64,000 bases of DNA from Nitrospira sp. (GTDB lineage Bacteria; Nitrospirota; Nitrospiria; Nitrospirales; Nitrospiraceae), in NCBI GenBank assembly GCA_030653545.1, contig JAURZE010000038.1, positions 1 through 64,000 of the forward strand. The letters are read 5' to 3'. Shown in pieces: positions 25,388-34,298 of this stretch (position 1 is its first letter; each line of letters begins with the position of its first letter). The translations under genes and the position numbers were made by a program. The notes beneath the pieces were generated by a model. It had not been told where the DNA came from, did not search any database, and saw only the letters and a program-made list of their open reading frames with translations.

Positions 25388-26721
25388 AACGATATCTCCT
25401 GCCCCACCGCACTCTCCAGTTGAATCACGTTGCGCTGATAATTGAAGAGAGCCTCGAAATAGTTCTGTTGAATCGTTCTGGATGTCCGAGCCGCATCGAG
25501 CAGATCCAGGATCGTCGCCCCGCCCCGCTCATAAGCCCGCTCCACAATCGTGAAGGTTGAGCGGGCATCCTCCAAGACACCTCCAAGAAAGGCCTCCACC
25601 AGTCGCCGGCTTTGGAGGAGATTCTTGTAGGCCACATCCACCTCATTTTCAACCTGGTTCAGCGTCTTACTCAGGTCGGCCTCGGCCGTCTGCACCGCCA
25701 CCTCTGCTTGAATGATACCGCCCTGATTGCGATTGAACAATGGCAGCGGAACCCCCAGGCTGAGCGCCACCTGTCCGGGATTGTCTGGCCCCTTCGGCCC
25801 CTGAAAGGAATAGCCAGCGCCGACCGTGACGTCCGGAATCCGGTAGGCCTTGGCCAGACGAAGATCCGCTTCGCGCTGGGACATAATGAACCGTTTAGAA
25901 CGCACATCCGGTCGCGCATCCAGCGCCACGGTCCGGAGTCGACCGATGTCCGGATCAACGCGCTTGTAGTCGAACTCCGAGGTCAGCTCAAGGACAGTCG
26001 CCGGCGAAACCCGAAGCAACTGGCGAAGATCTGCCCGCGCTGTCTCCCCTTCCTGAACCGATTGAATGACTTGCGATTGAAAATCGATGAATTGCAGGCG
26101 AATCCTGATCAAGTCGACTTCCGCGATGTAGCCTTTTTTGAAACGGATCGTATTCACATCAAGAATGCGCGAAAACCGGTCTCGATTTTCCTCAGCCAAC
26201 GCCAAGCGCCGCTGTGCCAACTGCGTACGGTTATAGACATCTTTCACCGTAAACGTGAGCTGACGCACGGCATCTTCGAAAGCGGCCTCAACAGACTGGG
26301 TGCCGAATGCCGCGCTTTCAATCCGATACCCGCGCTTGCCGGCCAGCTCGAACAACTGCTGAATCTGGCTGATAATGGCTCCGCTGTTGCCGATTGTTCT
26401 CCCTTGGGTAAAGGCGCTCAACGTCCCGATCGACGCGACTGGGTTTGGAAACAGCCTGGCGGTGATCTGCTGGCCCTTCGCTGATTCGATCCCGAATTTG
26501 GCCATGAGCAGATCGAGATTCTGGCGGAGGAAAAGCGCCACCGTTTCATCAAGACTCAGACGAAGAGCCGGCACCGGCGGGATTGAACTCAGAGACTTTG
26601 TCGGGCTATCGGCAGCATCCACAAGCGAATCTGCCGATACAGGAAGTACGAACGCACAGAAACACATGAGGAGGATTCTGCCAAGCGGCGCCCCCATCAA
26701 CCCACGCTTATTCAATTGCAT
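25384..26721 (-). CDS. czcC: Outer-membrane efflux channel (TolC/CzcC family)
   Basis: A 445-residue protein starting MQLNKRGLMGAPLGRILLMCFCAFVLPVSAD, a signal peptide, followed by two OEP repeats with LSLDETVALFLRQNLDLLMAKFGIESAKGQQ and LRLAKAYRIPDVTVGAGYSFQGP. It forms the trimeric outer-membrane channel of the pump. An ATG at 26721 is preferred because the promoter at 26800-26827 gives a leader of reasonable length and because the signal peptide then starts near the N-terminus. Confidence 0.85.
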   Translation of the reverse strand: MQLNKRGLMGAPLGRILLMCFCAFVLPVSADSLVDAADSPTKSLSSIPPVPALRLSLDETVALFLRQNLDLLMAKFGIESAKGQQITARLFPNPVASIGTLSAFTQGRTIGNSGAIISQIQQLFELAGKRGYRIESAAFGTQSVEAAFEDAVRQLTFTVKDVYNRTQLAQRRLALAEENRDRFSRILDVNTIRFKKGYIAEVDLIRIRLQFIDFQSQVIQSVQEGETARADLRQLLRVSPATVLELTSEFDYKRVDPDIGRLRTVALDARPDVRSKRFIMSQREADLRLAKAYRIPDVTVGAGYSFQGPKGPDNPGQVALSLGVPLPLFNRNQGGIIQAEVAVQTAEADLSKTLNQVENEVDVAYKNLLQSRRLVEAFLGGVLEDARSTFTIVERAYERGGATILDLLDAARTSRTIQQNYFEALFNYQRNVIQLESAVGQEISL

Positions 26722-26781
26722 CGATTCGTATCTGCCCACGTCCCCACACATGTCCGGTGAGTTGCAGCGAGAGGATGAATT

Positions 26782-26827
26782 CTGAAGAAAGACAACCACA
26801 TTATACTGATTTCTTCAGCACTTGCAA
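26782..26827 (-). promoter_or_regulatory. Promoter and candidate operator of the RND efflux operon
   Basis: On the minus strand TTGCAA (26827-26822), a 16-base spacer and a perfect TATAAT (26805-26800). A perfect 9-base inverted repeat, CTGAAGAAA at 26782-26790 and TTTCTTCAG at 26810-26818, flanks the -10 box with 19 bases between the arms. This is where a repressor or activator dimer could bind. No regulator gene is adjacent. Confidence 0.55.
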
Positions 26828-26845
26828 CGTGATCCTGCTACCCGG

Positions 26846-27922
26846 CTACCGCATTTTGAGCTCTGTCCAAGCCCGATCATACGTGCGCATCGCCTTCCCC
26901 ACATCCCCCATCCATTCCATCCTCGGAATCAGCTCGGCCGGAGGATACACGGCTGGATTTTCAAGAATATCTTTGTTGATCCATGCCCGGGCCTCACGGT
27001 TCGATGCGGCAAAGAGCAATCGTTCAGCTGTCCGTGCCGCCGCGCGCGCATCGATCAGAAAATTGATGAACTGCATGGCCAACGCCTTGTTCGGTGACGC
27101 ACGAAGAACCACGAGGCAATCGGCCCAAATGGTCCCACCCTCCTTGGGGACCACATAGCGAATCGACGGCCGATCGCGCATCGCCCGCGCGACCGGGCCG
27201 CCCCATCCTTGCGCCAGCACCACGTCGCCGGATGCTAAGAGCTGATCGTAGTGTTCACTCGCATAGGTTTTCACCAGCGGTTTCTGAGCGATCAGCTTTT
27301 GCTTGGCCGCTTCGATCAGCGTGGAATCGGTGGTATTCATCGATTGTCCCATCGAACGCAGGACGGCTCCGAAGACCTCCCGCTGATCGTTCAACATGCT
27401 AATCCGACCTCGATAGCGGCTATCCCACAGAATGTCCCAGCTGTCCGGCGGGGGTGTCACCACGGCCGAATCGTAGCCGATTCCCACCGTACCCCAGAGA
27501 TACGGCACGGCATAGCGATGCGTCGGGTCGAAGGCCGGATGCTGGAGATGCGGCTCAAGCGCCTTCAGATTCGGCAGGGCGGGTAAGTCCAGCTCGGCCA
27601 GCATCCCTTGCGCAGCCATGATCGAGACCATGAAGTCCGAGGGAACGGTCACATCGTATCCGGAAGCCCCGCCCTGGAGCTTGGCCAGCAACTCCTCATT
27701 GCTGCTGAACGTATCCACAACGACCTTGACGCCATGCGCCTGCTCAAACTCATGAATCAACTCAGGGCTGACGTAGTCCGACCAGGTGAAATAGTGCAGC
27801 GTCGCCATCGCACCGGTGCCGCCCTGCTGATTGGTCTCCCGCCCCCGGTCGCACCCGCTGCATATGAAGAGACAAATTGCTGCCCACCCTAGAAGTTTGA
27901 CGAGATGCCTGGAGACAGACAT
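26846..27922 (-). CDS. potD: Spermidine/putrescine ABC transporter, substrate-binding lipoprotein (PotD)
   Basis: A 358-residue protein with a lipoprotein signal (LLGWAAICLFICSGC) and the SBP_bac family 1/8 pattern: LHYFTWSDYVSPELIHEFEQAHGVKVVVDTFSSNEELLAKLQGGASGYDVTVPSDFMV. This NWxDY/SNEE/YDVxxPS order is typical of PotD and PotF. It captures polyamines in the periplasm. GlnRGly-rich spacer after the Cys. It is the last gene of a potABCD operon and starts eight bases after potC. Confidence 0.88.
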   Translation of the reverse strand: MSVSRHLVKLLGWAAICLFICSGCDRGRETNQQGGTGAMATLHYFTWSDYVSPELIHEFEQAHGVKVVVDTFSSNEELLAKLQGGASGYDVTVPSDFMVSIMAAQGMLAELDLPALPNLKALEPHLQHPAFDPTHRYAVPYLWGTVGIGYDSAVVTPPPDSWDILWDSRYRGRISMLNDQREVFGAVLRSMGQSMNTTDSTLIEAAKQKLIAQKPLVKTYASEHYDQLLASGDVVLAQGWGGPVARAMRDRPSIRYVVPKEGGTIWADCLVVLRASPNKALAMQFINFLIDARAAARTAERLLFAASNREARAWINKDILENPAVYPPAELIPRMEWMGDVGKAMRTYDRAWTELKMR

Positions 27923-27929
27923 GGCCACG

Positions 27930-28697
27930 CTACCGCCGTTGGTAGAGAAGGGACAAACCGACCAGTCCCATAGACGACAAGACCAACACGGAAGACAGAG
28001 CATTGATCTCCGGAGAGAGGCCCGACTTAATCATCGAATACACCTTGAGCGGCAAGGTGGTGGCGCCGGGGCCGGCGACGAAGAACGTCACAATGAAGTC
28101 GTCGAGCGAAATCGTAAACGCCAGGAGCGCAGCCCCCAGCACAGCCGGACGCACCAACGGCCAGGTCACCCGGTAAAACGTCTGCCATGCCGACGCGCCG
28201 AGATCGCTCGCCGCCTCTTCCAATCGCGGATCGAGCTTCTGCAACCTGGCCCGCACCATTACAATAACCACCGGCAGATTGAATGCGGCATGCCCCATGA
28301 CGACCGTAGCCAGACCCAGCGGCCATCGAATCATCACAAAGAATAGTAACAGCGCCACACCCATCATCACTTCAGGAAGCACGAGTGGCAGCAAAAAGAT
28401 CGTGTCCAACGCCTGCCTGCCACGCCCCCTCAGGCGCTCTAATCCCATCGCGGCCGGCACGCCAAGGAGCACCACAAGACTTGTAGACAGCACCGCAACC
28501 CAGAGCGAATTCACCGCAGCGTCCAATAAGGCTTCGTCATGCCACAGCACCCCGTACCAGTGCCACGAGAACCCCTGCCACACCGCCGACAAACGTGACG
28601 CATTAAATGAGAACACCACCAGCACGATGATCGGCAGATAGAGGAACGCCATGCCGAGTCCGCTGATGCCACGCAGCCAGAACCCCTGCCCTCTCAT
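27930..28697 (-). CDS. potC: Spermidine/putrescine ABC transporter permease PotC
   Basis: A 255-residue membrane protein with six hydrophobic segments. The EAA loop, ASDLGASAWQTFYRVTWPLVRPAVLGAALLAFTISLDDFIVTFFV, matches PotC, including the characteristic SLDDF. It pairs with PotB to form the channel. The start at 28697 overlaps the stop of potB as ATGA. Confidence 0.9.
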   Translation of the reverse strand: MRGQGFWLRGISGLGMAFLYLPIIVLVVFSFNASRLSAVWQGFSWHWYGVLWHDEALLDAAVNSLWVAVLSTSLVVLLGVPAAMGLERLRGRGRQALDTIFLLPLVLPEVMMGVALLLFFVMIRWPLGLATVVMGHAAFNLPVVIVMVRARLQKLDPRLEEAASDLGASAWQTFYRVTWPLVRPAVLGAALLAFTISLDDFIVTFFVAGPGATTLPLKVYSMIKSGLSPEINALSSVLVLSSMGLVGLSLLYQRR

Positions 28698-29587
28698 TGC
28701 TCGCCTCGCCGGCCGGCCTGCGGCAATTGTGCGTTGAAGTACCACAGCAGGTTGCCCATCACAATGAGCATGAGCACGATGGACAACGCCGAGCCCAGCG
28801 GCCAGTCCCGCGCCACCAAATACTCATGCTGAATCAGATTCCCCACCATCATGCTGCGCGCGCCCCCGAGCAGATCCGGCGTCAAGTACGCGCCCAGCGA
28901 GGGGATAAACACCAGCACACAGCCGGCAATGATTCCGGGCTTCGCCAGCGGAATCAGCACCCGACGAAACAGCGACCACCGGTCCGCATAGAGATCCCAG
29001 GCCGCTTCGATCAAGGCCGGGTCAATCCGTTCAATGGCCGCGTAGAGCGGCAAGACCATAAACGGCAGATACCCATAGACCAGGCCAAGAAGGACCGCCT
29101 GATTGGAATAGAGCAGGTCGAGCGGCGTCGAGATCAGATGCCATTGCATGAGCACGGTATTCAGCAGCCCTTCGGTCCGCAGAATAAAGATCCAGGCATA
29201 CGTCCGCACCAGGAAGTTGGTCCAAAAAGGAATCATGATGAGCACCAGCCACAAGGCCTGTCGCCGCGGCGGCAGCCGGGCGATGTAGTACGCCAGGGGA
29301 AATCCAAGCGCGAGGCATAGCCCCGTGGTCACCCCGGCGAGGAACAGCGACTGTCCGAAGATCCGCCCATAGAGGGGATGCAGCAGGTCGCGATAGTTGT
29401 CCAGACTGAACTCCCACAGGACTCCCCCGTAGGTGCCGCGCGTGGCAAGACTCACCGCCAGAACGACGACCATCGGGAGCAGACAGAAGACGATGGTCCA
29501 CAGCAGGCCGGGACCGAGCAGTCGCCAAGCCCGAAAGCGGGAACCAAGACCGGCCGCAGTCTCTGTTGAAGATGACCTTGGATTCAT
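28694..29587 (-). CDS. potB: Spermidine/putrescine ABC transporter permease PotB
   Basis: A 297-residue permease with six membrane segments. The EAA loop EAAWDLYADRWSLFRRVLIPLAKPGIIAGCVLVFIPSLGAYLTPDLLGG is typical of PotB. The N-terminus has a short Ser-rich extension. The start overlaps potA by four bases and the stop overlaps potC, showing tight coupling within the operon. Confidence 0.9.
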   Translation of the reverse strand: MNPRSSSTETAAGLGSRFRAWRLLGPGLLWTIVFCLLPMVVVLAVSLATRGTYGGVLWEFSLDNYRDLLHPLYGRIFGQSLFLAGVTTGLCLALGFPLAYYIARLPPRRQALWLVLIMIPFWTNFLVRTYAWIFILRTEGLLNTVLMQWHLISTPLDLLYSNQAVLLGLVYGYLPFMVLPLYAAIERIDPALIEAAWDLYADRWSLFRRVLIPLAKPGIIAGCVLVFIPSLGAYLTPDLLGGARSMMVGNLIQHEYLVARDWPLGSALSIVLMLIVMGNLLWYFNAQLPQAGRRGEQ

Positions 29588-30684
29588 GTCAGGGGGATCA
29601 CCACTCCATCAGTTGAATTCCACTGCAGCGAGACAGGCGCCCCGACCGCAAACGGGCGACTCCCTGACCCGGCATTCAAGGCCTGAATGGTCCAGCGCAC
29701 TGACGGTCCGATCCGCACAACCCCCTGCCATTCACTGCCGATGTAACGCATCGTTTCGACCACGCCATAGAGACAATTCGCCCCGGCAACCGCAACATGA
29801 CCCGGCATGATGCGAATGCGCTCAGGCCTGACCGTCAGCACGACCTGTATGCCCGGCTTGAGGCCTGTAGGAACCGACACGCGAATCCCCCGCGGCGGGG
29901 GGATGTCACCCGGCATGAGGGTCCCTTCCCCGGCTTGAACATCGGACAACGTACCGGACACCTCATTGCTCACTCCGACGAATCGCGCCACGAACAGATT
30001 CTCGGGGCGCTCATAGAGGTCCTCCGGCCGCCCGACTTGCATCACCCGTCCCTGCTGCATGACCGCCAGCCGGTCGGACAACGCCAACGCCTCCTCCTGG
30101 TGATGCGTGACACACACAAAGGTCAGCCCCACGTGCGCCTGGATGGTTTTGAGCTCGGTTTGCATTTGCTGTCGGAGCTGCTGATCCAGCGCGGCCAGGG
30201 GCTCATCCAGCAGAACGACCGCAGGCCGATTGACGAGTGCCCGAGCGAGCGCCACCCGTTGCTGTTCGCCCCCTGAGAGCTGACCCGGCAGACGGTCCCG
30301 CTTCTCGCTCAACCGGACCAGTTCCAGCGTGGCTCCAACCCGCTCGACGATCTCGCCGTGCGGCACGCGCTTCATCTCGAGGCCGAAGGCCACATTCTCT
30401 GCAACCGACATATGGGGAAAGAGTGCGTAGGATTGAAAGACAAGATTCACCGGCCGGCGATTCGGCGGAACCCCCGCCATCGATCGGCCGTCGATGAGAA
30501 TGTCACCGGCATCGGGCGTTTCAAAGCCGGCCAGCGTTCTGAGGAGTGACGTCTTCCCGGCCCCGCTGGGGCCGAGGAGTGAAAAGAATTCCCCGCGGCT
30601 GATCTGCAGGGACACATGGTCGACGGCAAGCGTCGCCCCGTGACGCTTGACCAGGGCTCGAATGTCGATGCTCAGGTCAGCCAC
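29584..30684 (-). CDS. potA: Spermidine/putrescine ABC transporter ATPase PotA
   Basis: A 366-residue ATPase: Walker A GPSGAGKTS at about residue 39, signature LSGGEQQRVALARAL, Walker B VVLLDEPLAALD, and a C-terminal TOBE domain (LTVRPERIRIMPGHVAVAGANCLYGVVE). It energises the PotBC channel. The start is GTG at 30684. It lies 65 bases downstream of the 30750 gene on the same strand and may share its promoter. Confidence 0.9.
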   Translation of the reverse strand: MADLSIDIRALVKRHGATLAVDHVSLQISRGEFFSLLGPSGAGKTSLLRTLAGFETPDAGDILIDGRSMAGVPPNRRPVNLVFQSYALFPHMSVAENVAFGLEMKRVPHGEIVERVGATLELVRLSEKRDRLPGQLSGGEQQRVALARALVNRPAVVLLDEPLAALDQQLRQQMQTELKTIQAHVGLTFVCVTHHQEEALALSDRLAVMQQGRVMQVGRPEDLYERPENLFVARFVGVSNEVSGTLSDVQAGEGTLMPGDIPPPRGIRVSVPTGLKPGIQVVLTVRPERIRIMPGHVAVAGANCLYGVVETMRYIGSEWQGVVRIGPSVRWTIQALNAGSGSRPFAVGAPVSLQWNSTDGVVIPLT

Positions 30685-30749
30685 GGCTCCGGAATCCTAT
30701 GTCGGGGAACAGCACCGAGGGACACAGGGGCGAGGAACGCCCCGCAGGC

Positions 30750-31040
30750 TCAACTATCCAGTCCGACCTTGGCACTCCCGTCACGGAGATGCTTCCGGAC
30801 GCGCACTTTTTCGTGATGCTTTCGCAAGAGCTGCTGCCGGATGACATTCCGGTCTTCCGCGACAATCCGCACCAACCGGTCCACATCTTCGGCATGGTCG
30901 CGGACCAATTCGGTGAGCTTTTGCAGCTGGGCTTCCAACCGCTCCACCCGCCAGGAAACGCTTTCGGTTTCCACGACCTGTTTGCTCACGGCCTTGCCGT
31001 TCTTGCGGGGAAGCGCGGCAACAATCAAATCACGTTTCAT
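30750..31040 (-). CDS. Hypothetical coiled-coil protein, 96 aa
   Basis: A 96-residue protein with a basic start (MKRDLIVAALPRKNGKAVSKQVVETESVSW), a central coiled coil (RVERLEAQLQKLTELVRDHAEDVDRLVRIVAEDRNVIRQQLLRKHHEK) and a basic end. It resembles small regulatory or structural helical proteins but no family can be named. AAGGAG lies before the ATG at 31040. It is upstream of potA on the same strand. Confidence 0.6.
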   Translation of the reverse strand: MKRDLIVAALPRKNGKAVSKQVVETESVSWRVERLEAQLQKLTELVRDHAEDVDRLVRIVAEDRNVIRQQLLRKHHEKVRVRKHLRDGSAKVGLDS

Positions 31041-31081
31041 AGGAACTCCTTTAGTCCTCAGACCCACCGCGTATCGGGGGT

Positions 31082-31110
31082 AGTATTGTCTCTGCGGTTC
31101 CCGAAGTCAA
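31082..31110 (-). promoter_or_regulatory. Promoter of the 31040 gene and possibly potABCD
   Basis: On the minus strand TTGACT (31110-31105), a 17-base spacer and AATACT (31087-31082). It is divergent from the glgC promoter. The -10 box is imperfect. Confidence 0.4.
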
Positions 31111-31123
31111 TCATTCCCCTTTC

Positions 31124-31152
31124 TTTCCATTTTAGTGCCGTCCTGCTACAAT
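31124..31152 (+). promoter_or_regulatory. Promoter of glgC, probably leaderless
   Basis: TTTCCA (31124-31129), a 17-base spacer and TACAAT (31147-31152) with extended TG at 31144-31145. Eight bases separate the box from the glgC ATG at 31161 and no ribosome binding site is present, as in the clpS-like gene. Confidence 0.5.
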
Positions 31153-31160
31153 CCGGCGCC

Positions 31161-32399
31161 ATGAATAATATCTTCACGATGATCCTCGCCGGGGGCAAGG
31201 GCGAGCGGCTCTCTCCGCTCACGGAACAACGCGCCAAGCCAGCGGTCCCCTTCGGCGGGAAGTACCGTATCATCGACTTTGCGCTGAGCAACTGCCTGAA
31301 CTCCGGCCTGCGTCGGATCGCCGTTCTGATTCAATACAAATCACACTCGCTGGACAAGCACATCCGGAGCGGATGGAATATTTTGAACGCGGAGCTCGGC
31401 GAGTACATCGCGTCGGTCCCTCCGCAGCAGCGCATCAGCGAAGAGTGGTACCGGGGCACTGCCGATGCCGTATACCAGAACCTGTTCCTTCTCGATACCG
31501 AGCAGGCCGACTATCTTCTGATTCTGGCGGGCGACCACATTTACAAGATGAACTATGCCGAGATGTTCCACTGGCTGCTGGCCAAAGGGGCCGACGTCGT
31601 CGTGGGCGCCCTCGATATTCCCGTTGAGGACGCCACGCGCTTCGGCGTCATCAGCGTGGATCCTGATCTGCGCATCAATCGCTTCGATGAAAAGCCGAAG
31701 CACCCTACACCGATCCCCGGAGATCCGACACACGCCTTTGCCTCCATGGGCATCTACCTCTTCAAGACCGAGGCGCTCAAAAAGCATTTGATCGCCGATT
31801 CCCAGGAAGGCACGGCCCACGACTTCGGCAAGAACATCATCCCGCGCATGATTCAGGAAGGCCGGGTCTATGCCTTCAAGTTTCAGGACGAGAACAAGAA
31901 GGCCGTGAAGTACTGGCGGGACATCGGAACCCTCGACGCCTACTGGGAAGCGAACATGGATCTGGTCGCCGTCGACCCCCTGTTTAATCTCTACGATCCC
32001 AAATGGCCAATCCGCACCTATCAAGGCCAGTTCCCTCCGGCGAAGTTTGTGTTCGCGCAGGATTATCAGGGCGGCCGCATGGGCGTTGCCCTGGACTCCG
32101 TGGTCTGCGGAGGCTGTATCGTCTCCGGCGGGCGCGTCCAGAATTCCGTGCTCTCCCCGAACGTGCGAGTCCTGGATCACGCCGAGGTGCGCGAATCGAT
32201 CGTGATGGAGAATGTGGTGATCGGTGAACACAGCCGCATCCGCCGGGCGATTATCGACAAAGACGTGATCATCCCGCCCCATACGGAAATCGGGTACGAT
32301 CGGGAGGCCGACGCCCGGCGATTCACCGTCACGGAATCAGGCCTGGTCGTCATCTCAAAGGGAATGAAGTTGCATGCCTCCCTCGATTCATCCGGTTGA
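31161..32399 (+). CDS. glgC: Glucose-1-phosphate adenylyltransferase (ADP-glucose pyrophosphorylase)
   Basis: A 412-residue enzyme that makes ADP-glucose for glycogen synthesis. The N-terminal nucleotide motif is MILAGGKGERLSPLTEQRAKPAVPFGGKYRIIDFALSNCLNSG. RGTADAVYQN and LAGDHIYKMNY form the active site; the C-terminal third is a left-handed beta-helix. The ATG at 31161 fits the conserved N-terminus. Its 3' end overlaps the helicase C-half gene by 26 bases. The partner branching enzyme glgB lies 8.6 kb away. Confidence 0.93.
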   Translation: MNNIFTMILAGGKGERLSPLTEQRAKPAVPFGGKYRIIDFALSNCLNSGLRRIAVLIQYKSHSLDKHIRSGWNILNAELGEYIASVPPQQRISEEWYRGTADAVYQNLFLLDTEQADYLLILAGDHIYKMNYAEMFHWLLAKGADVVVGALDIPVEDATRFGVISVDPDLRINRFDEKPKHPTPIPGDPTHAFASMGIYLFKTEALKKHLIADSQEGTAHDFGKNIIPRMIQEGRVYAFKFQDENKKAVKYWRDIGTLDAYWEANMDLVAVDPLFNLYDPKWPIRTYQGQFPPAKFVFAQDYQGGRMGVALDSVVCGGCIVSGGRVQNSVLSPNVRVLDHAEVRESIVMENVVIGEHSRIRRAIIDKDVIIPPHTEIGYDREADARRFTVTESGLVVISKGMKLHASLDSSG

Positions 32400-34233
32400 T
32401 CTCATCGCCGCGCTTCGCGAGAAATCGCTGACGCCGGCGATCGTCTTTCTCACCTCACGCCGTGCCTGCGACGAAGCCATGGAGGCGTTCGATCACGCCC
32501 ACACCGTGCTCCCGCCGGTGCGCCAGCAAGCCATCGCCGCCGCGCTTGAGCGGGTCATCGCCCAATATCCCAGCATCGCTGAACACCCCTTGATTCCGAC
32601 CGTCCAGCGGATCGGCGTGGCGGCCCATCACGCCGGCCATCTCCCGTCCTGGAAGATTGCGATCGAAGAGTTGATGCGGCAGGGCTGCCTCGACGCGGTC
32701 TTTGCGACCACGACATTGGCCGCCGGTGTCGACTTTCCGGCGCGCACTGTCGTGATCACGCAATCCAGCATCCGGAAGGCCCGGGACTTCATGGATCTGA
32801 CCATCGGGGAAGTGCAGCAGATTGCCGGACGGGCCGGCCGCCGCGGCAAAGATTACGTCGGATTCGCCGTCGTGACCCCGTCTCCCTATATCGATCTGGA
32901 AGTGCTGACCAAGGGGTTTACCGGAAATCCGGAAGCCATCGACAGCCAATTCACCATCAGTTATCCGATGGTCCTCAATCTCTTGAAAGCGCACCCCCAC
33001 GAGCAGATTCAGGCGATTCTGGCCAAGAGCTTTGCCCAGTTCCAGCTCAACCAGCGTGCGAATGTGCTCGAAGGAAAACTGGACGTCCTGCACACGCAAA
33101 TGGAGCCCTTCGGCCCGCGTGTCTGCACGGACTGGATTACCCAGTGGCACACGTTCGATCAAGCCCGGCGGCAAAAACCCCATCGACACCAGATCGCTCG
33201 CCACGAATCTCCCGAAGTCACGGCTCGATTTCACTTCATGACGACAGGCCGTGTGGTCGGGCTCAATAAAGGACGGGGCATCGTCTTGCGCCAATACCGG
33301 AGCAAGGGACAAAAAAGCCCGATGGTCACCGTGTTGCGGGCCGGTGGAGCCGTCACCGAATCCCCTGCCGGCATCGTCACCGATGTGTTCGATCGCCTCT
33401 TCGAATGCACGGAGCAGCAAGGCTATCCCTGGTGCACCCCCGAATCGTTCGATGAATTGCTCTACCAGTTGACGGAATTGCCGACCAGGCTGCCGCTGCT
33501 GCCGATTCTGGTCTCAAAAGAATCGGAACTGATTCCCGACGCGATCGTGCAAACCCTGGGCGACTTCCCCTGCCCGACTTGTTCCTCGCGCCCGGCATGC
33601 CAAAAAGACTACCTGGTGGCCTCCCGCCTGCGGCAGGAACAACAGCGCCACATCAAATCGATCCAGGCGCTGCGCACCAGTTTGTGGCACCGGTTCCAAG
33701 AGCGGATCGAAGTGCTGCAGAAATTCGGCTACCTGAGCCCCACCTCGCACTTGACGGACGACGGCGAATGGGCGCGACTCATCCGCATCGATCATTCCCT
33801 GCTCATCACTGAATTGATCCGGGCCGAGGCCTTTGCCGGCGCGGACCCGGCCGTGCTCACCGGCGTGATGGCCAGCATCGCCCACGACGACGACCGGCCC
33901 GGAGCCTTCCCGCGGGTCAGCACCGGACTCAGCTCGCTGCTTGGGCAAGTCCGCAAACTGGCAGAAAGCCTCTCGCCCTACGAAGATCCCCCGTTGCTGC
34001 GCGCGGACATCGCCGCAGTCGCCGAGCGCTGGGTGTCTGACCCGAGTCTGACCTGGATCGGCCTCTGCCGCTCGACCACCATGGCGGAGGGTGACATCTA
34101 TCGCCTGCTTGCCCGAACACTCGAATTCCTCTCGCAGTTGCACACCCTGCGTTCTACCCATCCCGGGCTGGCAGACTCAGCGTCCCAGGCCATCACACTG
34201 ATACGCCGCGGCGTGCTGGAGGAATTGCCATGA
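32374..34233 (+). CDS. Ski2-like helicase, C-terminal half (RecA2 plus DSHCT-type domain)
   Basis: A 619-residue protein that begins at the second RecA domain of a Ski2/Mtr4-type RNA helicase. Motif IV region PAIVFLTSRRACDEAME (residues 21-36), motif V ATTTLAAGVDFPARTVVI (111-128) and motif VI QQIAGRAGRRG (148-158) are all present, then long helical regions and a Cys cluster (CPTCSSRPACQ). There is no P-loop or DExH box: these are in the next gene at 34295. The start lies inside the glgC 3' end. It should work only together with the N-terminal half. Confidence 0.8.
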   Translation: MPPSIHPVDLIAALREKSLTPAIVFLTSRRACDEAMEAFDHAHTVLPPVRQQAIAAALERVIAQYPSIAEHPLIPTVQRIGVAAHHAGHLPSWKIAIEELMRQGCLDAVFATTTLAAGVDFPARTVVITQSSIRKARDFMDLTIGEVQQIAGRAGRRGKDYVGFAVVTPSPYIDLEVLTKGFTGNPEAIDSQFTISYPMVLNLLKAHPHEQIQAILAKSFAQFQLNQRANVLEGKLDVLHTQMEPFGPRVCTDWITQWHTFDQARRQKPHRHQIARHESPEVTARFHFMTTGRVVGLNKGRGIVLRQYRSKGQKSPMVTVLRAGGAVTESPAGIVTDVFDRLFECTEQQGYPWCTPESFDELLYQLTELPTRLPLLPILVSKESELIPDAIVQTLGDFPCPTCSSRPACQKDYLVASRLRQEQQRHIKSIQALRTSLWHRFQERIEVLQKFGYLSPTSHLTDDGEWARLIRIDHSLLITELIRAEAFAGADPAVLTGVMASIAHDDDRPGAFPRVSTGLSSLLGQVRKLAESLSPYEDPPLLRADIAAVAERWVSDPSLTWIGLCRSTTMAEGDIYRLLARTLEFLSQLHTLRSTHPGLADSASQAITLIRRGVLEELP

Positions 34234-34298
34234 CGATCAGCGAGACATACCCTTCACGCCTTTCTCGCAAGTCCCGCACAAGGATATTGTTGCAATGA
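34230..34298 (+). CDS. Possible 22-codon coupling ORF between the two helicase halves
   Basis: A short frame starts with an ATG that overlaps the upstream stop (ATGA) and has a strong GGAGG site at 34218-34222. It encodes MTISETYPSRLSRKSRTRIL and two more residues, and its stop TGA overlaps the ATG of the helicase N-half. It may carry ribosomes from one half to the next. It could be coincidental. Confidence 0.3.
   Translation: MTISETYPSRLSRKSRTRILLQ

Noticed and set aside
31341-32282. A 313-codon minus-strand frame opposite glgC
   Set aside because: glgC motifs are complete on the plus strand, and the antisense frame shows no recognisable domain.
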